This document shows, one piece after another, positions 1 to 7,787 of a stretch of DNA of 64,000 nt. The notes below the pieces were generated by a model. That model worked only from the letters and a program-made list of their open reading frames with translations. It was not told the origin of the DNA and did not search any database. The DNA comes from Lactobacillus isalae (GTDB lineage Bacteria > Bacillota > Bacilli > Lactobacillales > Lactobacillaceae): NCBI RefSeq assembly GCF_947539375.1, contig NZ_OX443569.1:248001-312000 (forward strand), written 5' to 3'. Numbering within the stretch: the stretch's first letter is position 1; every line of letters begins with the position of its first letter. Position numbers and translations under genes: made by a program.

Positions 1-140
1 TTTAAAGCTTGAACTGGTGGAAGTAATTTTTTATTTTCTTCGCTTTCTGCTTCTTTTAGAACCTTTTTTAACCATTTATTGTAAAACTCTTGGTCGCTAG
101 GTAACCATTGTCCTACATTGTATTGAATATTCTTTTTCAT
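1..140 (-). CDS. Phosphatidylserine decarboxylase-like protein, N-terminal part
   Basis: Only the first 46 codons are inside the window; the gene runs off the left edge. The visible N-terminus has the pattern VGQWLPSDQEFYNKWL followed by an acidic stretch. This resembles the N-terminal associated domain of phosphatidylserine decarboxylase-family proteins (RxGxWLPSDQE...W). A GAGGT ribosome binding site lies seven bases before the ATG at 138-140. The catalytic domain is not visible, so the enzyme activity is inferred from the N-terminal motif alone. A good sigma-A promoter sits upstream at 209-237, so the gene appears to be transcribed on its own. Confidence 0.5.
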   Translation of the reverse strand, partial: MKKNIQYNVGQWLPSDQEFYNKWLKKVLKEAESEENKKLLPPVQAL

Positions 141-208
141 AATTTATACCTCGATATTTATGAAAAAATAACACTAAACTTAATAAAAATGTGCACACTT
201 TCACTGTC

Positions 209-237
209 ACTATAAGGCTAAATCTAAGAGTGGTCAA
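209..237 (-). promoter_or_regulatory. Sigma-A promoter of the minus-strand gene at the left edge
   Basis: On the minus strand TTGACC (237-232) and TATAGT (214-209) are separated by 17 bases. This is a near-consensus vegetative promoter about 70 bases upstream of the start codon at 140. Confidence 0.6.
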
Positions 238-256
238 AAAAAGCGTATTTTAGAAT

Positions 257-337
257 AAAAAACAGATGGCATAACTGATATGGTTCGTAGATAAATATAT
301 AGGATTATCATATATCAGTTAAAATTCATCTGTTTTT
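257..337. terminator. Long nested inverted repeat, probable bidirectional terminator
   Basis: The outer arms AAAACAGATG (259-268) and CATCTGTTTT (328-337) enclose a second pair, AACTGATATG (273-282) and CATATATCAGTT (309-320). The arms carry A and T runs suitable for termination in either direction. It lies just beyond the end of the minus-strand PTS gene (364), which it would terminate. Confidence 0.55.
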
Positions 338-363
338 GCATACATTTAATTTATTAATAATTT

Positions 364-1653
364 TTAGTCTTTTACGGCATCACCTACGGCTGTATTTTGT
401 GATGTACTATTTTCTTCGCTTCTATTTTCAGCTTTAAGAGCTTGTCTGTCTAAGGCCTTGAAGAATGGCCAGTAGCAAACAACAGCAAAGGCTAAACAAA
501 TTGCTTGCCAAACAACAGCTTTCCAGTCACCACCAGTGATTAAGAAACCATTTAAGAAGATAGGAGTAGTCCAAGGAACACTGGCAATTACCATGTGAAT
601 GACGCCAAATTTAATTAAGAAGTATGAGATCCCCTGTAAAATCATAGGAACTAGAATAAACGGAATTGAAAGCATAGGGTTTAAAACAACTGGTAGACCA
701 AACATAATAGGTTCAGAAATTTGGAAGATACATGGAACAAATCCTAAGTGAGCTAGTTGCTTATAGCGTTTACTTTTAGCAAACATCATACAAATAACTA
801 ATCCTAAAATAGCACCAGTACCACCCATATTCATACCAAAGTTTAAGAATCCATCAGCGGTAATGTGGGTAGCTGCTGCTCCGTTCATAGCTTTATGCAT
901 GTTATCCATTAAGAAAGCACCATAAACAGGACCAGAAATAGCACCGACAGTGTTGTTTCCATGAATACCAATAGTCCAAGCAAATAGAGTAAAGAATAGT
1001 AAAACTTCCATTCCCCAGAAACTACCAAGACCGGCAGTAAATGGTGAAAAGATCCAAGTAATAAAGGCATTAATATCTAGGTGAAGTAAACATCTTAATA
1101 CCCAGGCAAGCCCCAAGATCACAATGGCTGGAATTAACGAAACAAAGGAACTTGCGACTGCAGGTGGAACAGAGTCGGGCAATTTTATGACAATCTTATG
1201 TTTGATAAAGAAATCATAAATTGTTCCGGATAAGAGAGCGATGACGATAGCCGTAAACATACTAGTTGAGCCTAAGTTGGCTGGGTCAAGAGCCATCTTA
1301 TCGTTTAATTCGCAGATAATAAATGCAATAGCACCGATTACAGATGCGGATAATTTATCTATTTTATTTTCTCGAGCTAAAGTATATGAAATACCAATTG
1401 CAACAATTAAACCGATCATGCCAGTTGTCATATTAATTGGCGCATTTAAAATTGGAAGATAAGGTTTAATAACATTATTCCAGCCATTAATAGGAAGATT
1501 GGCAATAATCATAAAGATTGAGCCAAAGATAGTAAATGGAACCGAAATAATCATACCGTCTCTTAAGACGATCATATATTTATTATTGCCAAATTTTCCT
1601 AGAGCTGGCAGGACTTTTGACCTAATAAGGTTCATGAACTTACTGTTTTGCAT
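364..1653 (-). CDS. PTS EIIC permease, cellobiose/lactose type
   Basis: A 429-residue integral membrane protein with roughly ten hydrophobic segments and the fold signature of the lactose/cellobiose family of PTS EIIC (N-terminus KVLPALGKFGNNKYMIVLRDG, then IHGNNTVGAISGPVY). EIIC forms the translocation channel; cytosolic EIIA and EIIB partners are needed, and neither is encoded in the window. The start is supported by GGAGGT seven bases upstream. The gene ends at a large hairpin. Its promoter carries the same operator-like element found before the divergent kinase-glycosidase operon, so it probably imports the beta-glycoside that those enzymes degrade. The exact substrate cannot be read from sequence. 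Confidence 0.85.
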   Translation of the reverse strand: MQNSKFMNLIRSKVLPALGKFGNNKYMIVLRDGMIISVPFTIFGSIFMIIANLPINGWNNVIKPYLPILNAPINMTTGMIGLIVAIGISYTLARENKIDKLSASVIGAIAFIICELNDKMALDPANLGSTSMFTAIVIALLSGTIYDFFIKHKIVIKLPDSVPPAVASSFVSLIPAIVILGLAWVLRCLLHLDINAFITWIFSPFTAGLGSFWGMEVLLFFTLFAWTIGIHGNNTVGAISGPVYGAFLMDNMHKAMNGAAATHITADGFLNFGMNMGGTGAILGLVICMMFAKSKRYKQLAHLGFVPCIFQISEPIMFGLPVVLNPMLSIPFILVPMILQGISYFLIKFGVIHMVIASVPWTTPIFLNGFLITGGDWKAVVWQAICLAFAVVCYWPFFKALDRQALKAENRSEENSTSQNTAVGDAVKD

Positions 1654-1693
1654 GAGTTAGACCTCCAAAAAAAGATAACCAGTAATCATTTAA

Positions 1694-1752
1694 GTAAGTA
1701 AAGTTAATTAACTAACCATCTAAAATGTAAGCCCTTTCTTCAAAAATGTCAA
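1694..1752 (-). promoter_or_regulatory. Promoter and operator of the EIIC gene
   Basis: On the minus strand TTGACA (1752-1747), a 17-base spacer and TACATT (1729-1724) form a promoter. Just downstream (1716-1694) lies an element with the perfect 12-bp palindrome AGTTAATTAACT. Nearly the same element (TAATTAACTAAC plus a GTAAGTAAAG arm) recurs at 3033-3055 before the kinase gene. The position across the transcription start suggests repressor blocking. A weak CcpA cre-like sequence (two mismatches) overlaps the -10 at 1726-1739. Binding by the adjacent ROK protein is inferred. Confidence 0.6.
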
Positions 1753-1772
1753 CAATTAATTTCTAAAATCAT

Positions 1773-1808
1773 AAAAAAAGGCTTATGTCTAAGGAATTAG
1801 ACGTAAGC
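1773..1808 (-). terminator. Terminator overlapping the end of the ROK repressor gene
   Basis: GCTTACGTCTAA (1808-1797, minus strand) pairs with TTAGACATAAGC (1792-1781) and is followed by a run of T. The upstream arm lies inside the last codons of the ROK gene. Confidence 0.75.
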
Positions 1809-2934
1809 GCTTGGTACCAAGATGAAAGACTTGTCTCATCAAAAATGAATAGCTTCCGAGCAATGGAGCAAAAGTAGATTGCCGTGAAATTTCTAATTTA
1901 GTATCTGTTTTTTGCAAAATTGGAAGATGATTACGGAGTTGTATTAATAGTAGTGGCAAGTTTTCAATTAGAGTTGAATCAAGAAAAATAATTTGAGGAG
2001 AATAACTAGCAATTAAGTTGTTTAATACAAGGGAAAGACCATTAATAAATTGATTAATTGAAGAAACAACTTGGTCATTTCCTTGAACATATAATTTGGC
2101 AACTTGCTGCAAAGAAAGATTATTTAATCCCTTATCCTTATATACTTCTTTTAAAATAGCATCTTGAGAACAATAAGAAATTGGATTAATTTCCTTTATC
2201 TTGTTATCGATTTGTATTAAAAACTTCATGTCTTCAATATCGCCTGCTGCTGCTTGATTGCCGAGGTAAAGATTTTCATCAATTATTATTCCAGCATCAA
2301 TAGATTCATTAATAGTAAGTGAAATTAAATTTTTTATTTCATTATTTGAAGAGAAGTCCCTTTGAAAAATTGCCGCTGCATTAGCGCTATTAAGCAAAAC
2401 TACCGGTACTCCAAAATCTTCCTCTAAAACTTGGGATAGATCAATCTCTTTTAAAATTGGCTTTTGCGAAACATTATTTAAAACGCGACAATGAACAGCA
2501 AGTGAAATACCTAGAAGATGATGGACAGTGTTTTTTAACGCAAAATTACGTATTTTTTTCTTGATAGTTTGATAAATTTGGCTGTCTGATTTATCAATAA
2601 TTGATATTTCTTCAAATCTTGCAATTTGGCCGTTAGCCCAGGTGGACATGATGTTTACATAATCTTGACCCATTTCAATATTAATGAAATAGCCAAAATT
2701 TTTATTGAATTCAATTAGTTTTGGCTTACGACCACCATTTTTAGTACTTGCACCTTCACCAATTTCTACTACATATTGCTGTGAAAGTAAGTCTTCAAGA
2801 ATGCTAGAGATAGTTACCTTATTAATCGAAAGATCACGAGAAATTTTACTTCTTGATATGGGACCATAATTAATGACATGTCTAATTACAGAGCGTTCAT
2901 TATTTAAACGCATAGTATGCTTATTGATAAACAT
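1789..2934 (-). CDS. ROK-family transcriptional repressor (XylR/NagC type)
   Basis: A 381-residue ROK regulator. The N-terminal winged helix-turn-helix (about residues 8-65: NERSVIRHVINYGPISRSKISRDL...NKVTISSILEDL) is followed by an actin-like ROK fold. The start at 2934 is chosen because AAAGGAG lies eight bases upstream; a longer frame to 2973 has no ribosome binding site. Sugar-kinase signatures are weak: the GAGEIGH-type segment reads AAGDIEDM and the zinc CxCGxxGCxE motif is absent, which fits a regulator without kinase activity. It lies between the EIIC gene and the divergent kinase operon, each preceded by one copy of an operator-like palindrome. It is therefore the likely repressor of both, with a sugar or sugar phosphate as inducer. 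Confidence 0.85.
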   Translation of the reverse strand: MFINKHTMRLNNERSVIRHVINYGPISRSKISRDLSINKVTISSILEDLLSQQYVVEIGEGASTKNGGRKPKLIEFNKNFGYFINIEMGQDYVNIMSTWANGQIARFEEISIIDKSDSQIYQTIKKKIRNFALKNTVHHLLGISLAVHCRVLNNVSQKPILKEIDLSQVLEEDFGVPVVLLNSANAAAIFQRDFSSNNEIKNLISLTINESIDAGIIIDENLYLGNQAAAGDIEDMKFLIQIDNKIKEINPISYCSQDAILKEVYKDKGLNNLSLQQVAKLYVQGNDQVVSSINQFINGLSLVLNNLIASYSPQIIFLDSTLIENLPLLLIQLRNHLPILQKTDTKLEISRQSTFAPLLGSYSFLMRQVFHLGTKRLRLIP

Positions 2935-2984
2935 AGGCCTAACTCCTTTGAAAATATATGTACTATTATACAAGTTTTATTTAA

Positions 2985-3055
2985 TGAAAGTGTTTACATT
3001 ATTTAATAATTAGTATATGCTTTATTTGTGTTGTAAGTAAAGATAATTAACTAAC
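2985..3055 (+). promoter_or_regulatory. cre site, promoter and operator of the glycosidase operon
   Basis: TTTACA (2993-2998), 17 bases and TATGCT (3016-3021) form the promoter. A cre-like CcpA site TGAAAGTGTTTACA (2985-2998, one mismatch to consensus) covers the -35. The operator-like element at 3033-3055 sits downstream of the -10 and matches the one before the EIIC gene, with one change in its palindrome (AGATAATTAACT). The arrangement suggests catabolite repression plus specific repression by the ROK protein; both are inferred from sequence. Confidence 0.65.
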
Positions 3056-3074
3056 TTAAAAAGGAGAAAGCATT

Positions 3075-3962
3075 ATGGCAATCTTAACACTTGACGTAGG
3101 TCAAAGATTTATCCGTTATGGTTTCTTTGATGAAAAAGGAAATTTAACTGAAAAGGGTCAATATCAAGTTCCTAAAAAATCAGCAAAGGATTTTTACGAG
3201 TCTATAGCAGATTTAGTGGACGAAAGTGACATGAAAATTAACGCTATCAGTATTAGTTTTCCAGGTTTTATCAATGTGAAGGATAAAATTGCTATTCGTG
3301 CAGGTTCTTTAAGATTTTTAGACGGACATAATATTAGTGAAGATTTACATCAATATATAAACCAAGACATTGAAATTTTTATTGAGAATAATTCAAATTG
3401 TGCCGCAATCGCAGAAAAACTAAATGGAAATGCCCAAGATGTTAAAGATTTTGTGGTTATTACTTTAGGACATGGCGTGGGTGGTGGAATATTTGTTAAT
3501 GATAAATTATTACGCGGGCCAGGTTATTCTGCGGGTGAATTTGGAATGATGATTACGGATTACTCAGCACATCAATTTATGACAGCACATGAATTAGCAT
3601 CAACATCAGCTTTGATTAACGATTATGCAACTATGCGAGGGGTTCCCAGTGAATTGGTAGAAGATTATCAAGTCATGTCTGAACTTGATAATCCAAAAGT
3701 TCGAAAAGTAGTTAAAAAATGGGCAAATTATGTAGCAATTTGTATTTTTAATTTAGCTTGTACTTTGAATCCAGAGCGATTTTTAATTGGTGGGGCGCTA
3801 AGTCAAAATAATGAATTAATTCCAATTCTTAAAAGTAGACTGGCTCAAATTCCAAATTGGTCAGATTTTGAAACAGAAATTCAATCTTGTCGTTTTTATA
3901 ATGATGCAAGTCTATATGGAGCCTACTGGGCATATATAGGAAGTAAGAAAGATGTATCATAA
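3075..3962 (+). CDS. ROK-family sugar kinase
   Basis: A 295-residue ROK kinase without a DNA-binding domain. It opens with the phosphate-1 motif (LTLDVGQRFIRYGFFDEKG) and has the sugar-binding/phosphate-2 region ITLGHGVGGGIFVNDKLLRG followed by SAGEFGMM. ROK kinases phosphorylate glucose, fructose, N-acetylmannosamine or beta-glucosides such as cellobiose. AAGGAG lies upstream of the ATG. It is the first gene of an operon with three glycosidases and overlaps the GH1 gene by 11 bases. A plausible job is phosphorylating a free sugar or an imported glycoside before or after hydrolysis. The CxCGxxGCxE zinc motif is not evident, as in some small ROK kinases. The substrate is unknown. Confidence 0.8.
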   Translation: MAILTLDVGQRFIRYGFFDEKGNLTEKGQYQVPKKSAKDFYESIADLVDESDMKINAISISFPGFINVKDKIAIRAGSLRFLDGHNISEDLHQYINQDIEIFIENNSNCAAIAEKLNGNAQDVKDFVVITLGHGVGGGIFVNDKLLRGPGYSAGEFGMMITDYSAHQFMTAHELASTSALINDYATMRGVPSELVEDYQVMSELDNPKVRKVVKKWANYVAICIFNLACTLNPERFLIGGALSQNNELIPILKSRLAQIPNWSDFETEIQSCRFYNDASLYGAYWAYIGSKKDVS

Positions 3963-5439
3963 GCAATTAGATGATTTTCCAAAAGGTTTTTTATGGGGTG
4001 CAAGTTCAGCTGCATATCAGATTGAGGGAGCAGCTAGAGAAGGTGGAAAAGGCCTTTCTATCTGGGATAAATACTCTCATCAATCAGGTAATACTTTTAA
4101 AGGTACAACTGGTGATGTCGCAGTTGATCATTATCATCGCTACAAAGAAGATATTAAATTAATGGCTAAGCAGGGATTGAAGGCTTATCGCTTTTCTGTT
4201 TCTTGGAGCCGAATTTTACCAGATGGGGAAGGTAAAGTTAATCAAGCAGGATTAGCTTTTTATCATAATTTAATTAATGAATTGAGAAAAAATAAAATAG
4301 AACCAATTCTTACGATGTACCATTGGGACTTACCCTTAGCTTTACAAGAAAAATATCAGGGATGGGAATCTAGAAAAACGATCACTGCTTTTGTTAATTA
4401 TGCCAAGTTATTATTTAAAGAGTTTGGTGATGAGGTCAAATATTGGGTAACAATTAATGAACAAAATGTTTTTACTTCAATGGGATATCGTTGGGGAACT
4501 CATCCGCCGAAGAAGCAAGATGTAAAAACAATGTTTTTAGCTAATCATTATGTAAATTTGGCTAATGCGTTAGCAACTATTAAATTTCATCAAATGGTTC
4601 CAACTGGCAAGATTGGTCCTAGCTTTGGTTATGGTCCCGTTTATCCTAAGACTAATAATCCTGAGGATGTCCTAGCAGCTTTAAACGCTGATGATTTCAA
4701 TAATAATTGGTGGTTAGATGTTTATTGCCGAGGAAAATATCCATTTTTTATTAAAAAGCAGCTGGAAAATCTTAACTTAATGCCCGATGTGACTAAAGAA
4801 GATCGAGCAATCTTAGAAAACTCTCAGGCACATCCGGATTTTCTAGGTATCAATTATTATCATGGTGGAACAGTTCAAGAAAATAGATTACAGAAATCTA
4901 ACACAAAAAATAAGGAAAAGCAATTTAACCAAGTAGATCCATATTTGATGCAGCCTAAGGGCGATCAAGCTAAAAATCCAGAAGTACCTATGTTTAATAA
5001 TGTTGAAAATGATTATGTTGATAAGACTAAGTGGGGTTGGGAGATTGATCCAACTGGACTTAGAATTGCGTTAAGACAGGTATATGAAAAGTATCAATTA
5101 CCGATTATGATTACAGAAAACGGTCTTGGAGCAAAAGACGTGCTTGAAGATGGAAAAGTTAATGATCAATATCGGATAAATTATTTGGCTGACCATGTAA
5201 TGGCTATGAAAGAAGCAATTAGCGATGGGGTCGACTTAATAGGCTATTGTGCCTGGTCATTTACTGATTTACTTAGTTGGCTGAATGGTTATTCAAAACG
5301 TTATGGATTTGTATATATTGACCAAGATGATACACAAAACGGAACATTGAAAAGAATTCCGAAAAAGAGTTATAGCTGGTATCAACAGATAATTTTGACT
5401 AATGGTAATAAACTCAGTTTGTTAAAACATGGAGAATAA
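3952..5439 (+). CDS. GH1 beta-glycosidase, probably acting on 6-phosphorylated substrates
   Basis: A 495-residue GH1 enzyme with N-terminal FPKGFLWGASSAAYQIEG, acid/base Glu170 in TINEQN and nucleophile Glu389 in ITENG. Near the C-terminus Ser442, Lys449 and Tyr451 (SWLNGYSKRYG) have the same spacing as the phosphate-binding Ser/Lys/Tyr of 6-phospho-beta-galactosidase LacG, which argues for a 6-phospho-glycosidase. The start overlaps the kinase gene, suggesting translational coupling, and the stop is two bases before the next ATG. With a kinase and a PTS permease in the same regulon, either route could supply phosphorylated substrate. Whether it prefers glucosides or galactosides is not resolved. 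Confidence 0.85.
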   Translation: MYHKQLDDFPKGFLWGASSAAYQIEGAAREGGKGLSIWDKYSHQSGNTFKGTTGDVAVDHYHRYKEDIKLMAKQGLKAYRFSVSWSRILPDGEGKVNQAGLAFYHNLINELRKNKIEPILTMYHWDLPLALQEKYQGWESRKTITAFVNYAKLLFKEFGDEVKYWVTINEQNVFTSMGYRWGTHPPKKQDVKTMFLANHYVNLANALATIKFHQMVPTGKIGPSFGYGPVYPKTNNPEDVLAALNADDFNNNWWLDVYCRGKYPFFIKKQLENLNLMPDVTKEDRAILENSQAHPDFLGINYYHGGTVQENRLQKSNTKNKEKQFNQVDPYLMQPKGDQAKNPEVPMFNNVENDYVDKTKWGWEIDPTGLRIALRQVYEKYQLPIMITENGLGAKDVLEDGKVNDQYRINYLADHVMAMKEAISDGVDLIGYCAWSFTDLLSWLNGYSKRYGFVYIDQDDTQNGTLKRIPKKSYSWYQQIILTNGNKLSLLKHGE

Positions 5440-5441
5440 AA

Positions 5442-7715
5442 ATGAAATATCTAAATGGAAATTGGTTAGTTAAAGATGGCTTTTCAATTGACTATGGTCA
5501 AAGTGTTTTTGATAGCAAAATTGAAAATAATAAACTAATATTATGGGTGCCTTTTAAAGAAATTACAGATTCAGGAATGACTCTTGACGATGGAATGCTA
5601 ACTTTAGAAATTTCATCTCCAAGAGAAAATATCATTAATACTAAAATTATTAATTATCGGGGCGTTATTGATCATGGCCCAAATTTCAAATTAAACGCGG
5701 ATAAAAATATTTCCCCGGAAATAAAGGAAACAGATCAAAAATTTATAGTTAAGTCTGGAAAAACACGTTTGGAAATAATGAAGGGTAGCCAAATTCTTTT
5801 TGATTATTATTATGAAAATGAATTGAAAGCAGAAGTTGCTCCACGTTCAATTGCTAGGATTTTTGATCCAGAGGGCAACGTACATATGTCTAATTCTTTC
5901 GTACTTGAACCTGGTGAGAAAATTTATGGTTTAGGCGAACGCTTTTCTAATTTTGTTAAAAATGGACAAGAAATAGAGATGTGGAATGCAGATGGTGGCA
6001 CTGAGACGATGCAGTCGTATAAGAATATCCCTTTGTACCTATCTAATCGTAAATATGGAATTTTTGTTGATTCAAGTGAGAAAGTATCCTATGAAATTGC
6101 CTCTCAGCAAGTCGATCGAGTAGAATTTTCTGTGCTAGACCAAATTTTGTCGTATTACTTCATTGGTGGAAATGATAATAAAGAAGTCTTAGATCATTAC
6201 ACTGCTTTAACTGGCAGGCCACCTTTATTGCCAGCTTGGAGTTATGGCTTGTGGTTAACTACATCCTTTACAACTAAATATGATGAAAAAACGGTAATGA
6301 GTTTTATTGATGGAATGTTAGAGAGAAAAATTCCATTATCGGTATTTCACTTTGATTGTTGTTGGATGAAGCCAAGCGAGTGGTGTAATTTTGTTTGGGA
6401 TCCGGATGTATTTCCGAACCCAGAAAGATTGCTTAGGAAGATTCATGACAAAGGAATTAAGGTATGCGTTTGGATTAACCCATATATCGCACAAAAATCT
6501 CGGTTGTTTGACGAAGGAATGAAAAATGGCTACTTTATTAAGCGGACAAATGGGGATGTTTGGCAATGGGATAAGTGGCAAGCCGGTATGGCAATTGTGG
6601 ACTTTACTAACCCAGATGCAGTTAGCTGGTATCAGGGTTACTTAAAGGAACTTCTTAGACAGGGCGTAGATGTCTTTAAGACAGACTTTGGTGAAAGAAT
6701 TCCAAGTGAAGGAGTTAAATTCTTTGATGGATCAGATCCTCAAAAGCTGCATAACTATTACACTCTTTTGTATAACAAGGTTGTAACGGAAGCTATTGCT
6801 GATGTAAAAGGTAAAAAAGAAGCATTAGTATTTGCAAGATCAGCTACTGTTGGAAGTCAATGCTATCCAGTTCATTGGGGTGGAGATTCTTCCTCTAATT
6901 ATTCGTCAATGGCTGAAACATTGCGCAGTGGCTTATCATTTGGGATGAGTGGATTTGGATATTGGTCTCACGATATTTCTGGTTTTGAAGCAACCGCTAC
7001 ACCAGATCTATATCGTCGCTGGACTCAATTCGGTTTGCTTAGTTCACATTCACGCTACCATGGTTCAACTACTTATAAGGTTCCATGGTTATATGGAGAA
7101 AAGTCAGTTGAAAATACTAAGAAATACACAAATCTAAAGTTAAAGTTATTGCCATATTTAATGGCGATGTCAAACGAAGCACACTATCATGGCACACCAA
7201 TTTTAAGATCCATGGTTTTAGAATTTCCTGATGATCCTGGCTGTGAAGATTTAGACATGCAATATATGTTTGGAAGCAACTTATTAGTAGCTCCAATTTT
7301 TAATGATCAAGGATTAGCTACTTTTTATGTTCCGGAAGGCGAAGGTAAGTGGATCAGTTTCTTAACTGGGAAAGTTTATGAGGGTGGTAGATGGTATAAA
7401 GAGAAGTTTGATGATATTACCTTGCCCCTCTTAGCTCGTCCTAATTCAGTAATTGTTACTGGTCACTATAACGATAAAACCATGTATGACTATGCAGATC
7501 ATCCGATAGTCAATGTATATGAAATGAAAGACGGTAAGATTTCTACAATTATCACTAATAATTATGGTGTAAAGATTGGAACAATTGTTGTTGAAAAGAA
7601 GGATGGCAAGATTAAAGCATATAGTGATGTAGTGAAAAAATTTGATTTAATCATTCATGATGCAGGAAAAGAAGATCGAAAGTTAAGTACTAATAATGGT
7701 CGAATCGCAGAATAA
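5442..7715 (+). CDS. GH31 alpha-xylosidase (YicI/XylQ type)
   Basis: A 757-residue GH31 enzyme close in length to E. coli YicI (772). The nucleophile Asp415 lies in KTDFGERIP and the acid Asp482 in WGGDSSSNY, in the positions known for YicI. The segment FHFDCCWMKPSEWCNFVWDP is typical of the alpha-xylosidase branch rather than alpha-glucosidases. These enzymes release xylose from isoprimeverose and from the non-reducing end of xyloglucan oligosaccharides. There is no signal peptide, so it is cytoplasmic. It follows the GH1 gene by two bases. With beta-glycosidase and beta-galactosidase neighbours, the most economical reading is breakdown of xylosyl-glucose or galactosylated xyloglucan fragments; this is inference. 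Confidence 0.9.
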   Translation: MKYLNGNWLVKDGFSIDYGQSVFDSKIENNKLILWVPFKEITDSGMTLDDGMLTLEISSPRENIINTKIINYRGVIDHGPNFKLNADKNISPEIKETDQKFIVKSGKTRLEIMKGSQILFDYYYENELKAEVAPRSIARIFDPEGNVHMSNSFVLEPGEKIYGLGERFSNFVKNGQEIEMWNADGGTETMQSYKNIPLYLSNRKYGIFVDSSEKVSYEIASQQVDRVEFSVLDQILSYYFIGGNDNKEVLDHYTALTGRPPLLPAWSYGLWLTTSFTTKYDEKTVMSFIDGMLERKIPLSVFHFDCCWMKPSEWCNFVWDPDVFPNPERLLRKIHDKGIKVCVWINPYIAQKSRLFDEGMKNGYFIKRTNGDVWQWDKWQAGMAIVDFTNPDAVSWYQGYLKELLRQGVDVFKTDFGERIPSEGVKFFDGSDPQKLHNYYTLLYNKVVTEAIADVKGKKEALVFARSATVGSQCYPVHWGGDSSSNYSSMAETLRSGLSFGMSGFGYWSHDISGFEATATPDLYRRWTQFGLLSSHSRYHGSTTYKVPWLYGEKSVENTKKYTNLKLKLLPYLMAMSNEAHYHGTPILRSMVLEFPDDPGCEDLDMQYMFGSNLLVAPIFNDQGLATFYVPEGEGKWISFLTGKVYEGGRWYKEKFDDITLPLLARPNSVIVTGHYNDKTMYDYADHPIVNVYEMKDGKISTIITNNYGVKIGTIVVEKKDGKIKAYSDVVKKFDLIIHDAGKEDRKLSTNNGRIAE

Positions 7716-7787
7716 AAGCGGTATGATTATTTTAAAGGATAGCTACGTTTTCTGAATTGCAGATAGAAAGAAACAAGGAATAAAATC

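Noticed and set aside
257-337. The nested inverted repeat as a mobile-element end or CRISPR-like repeat
   Set aside because: It occurs once, lies between two gene ends and has A/T runs suited to termination.
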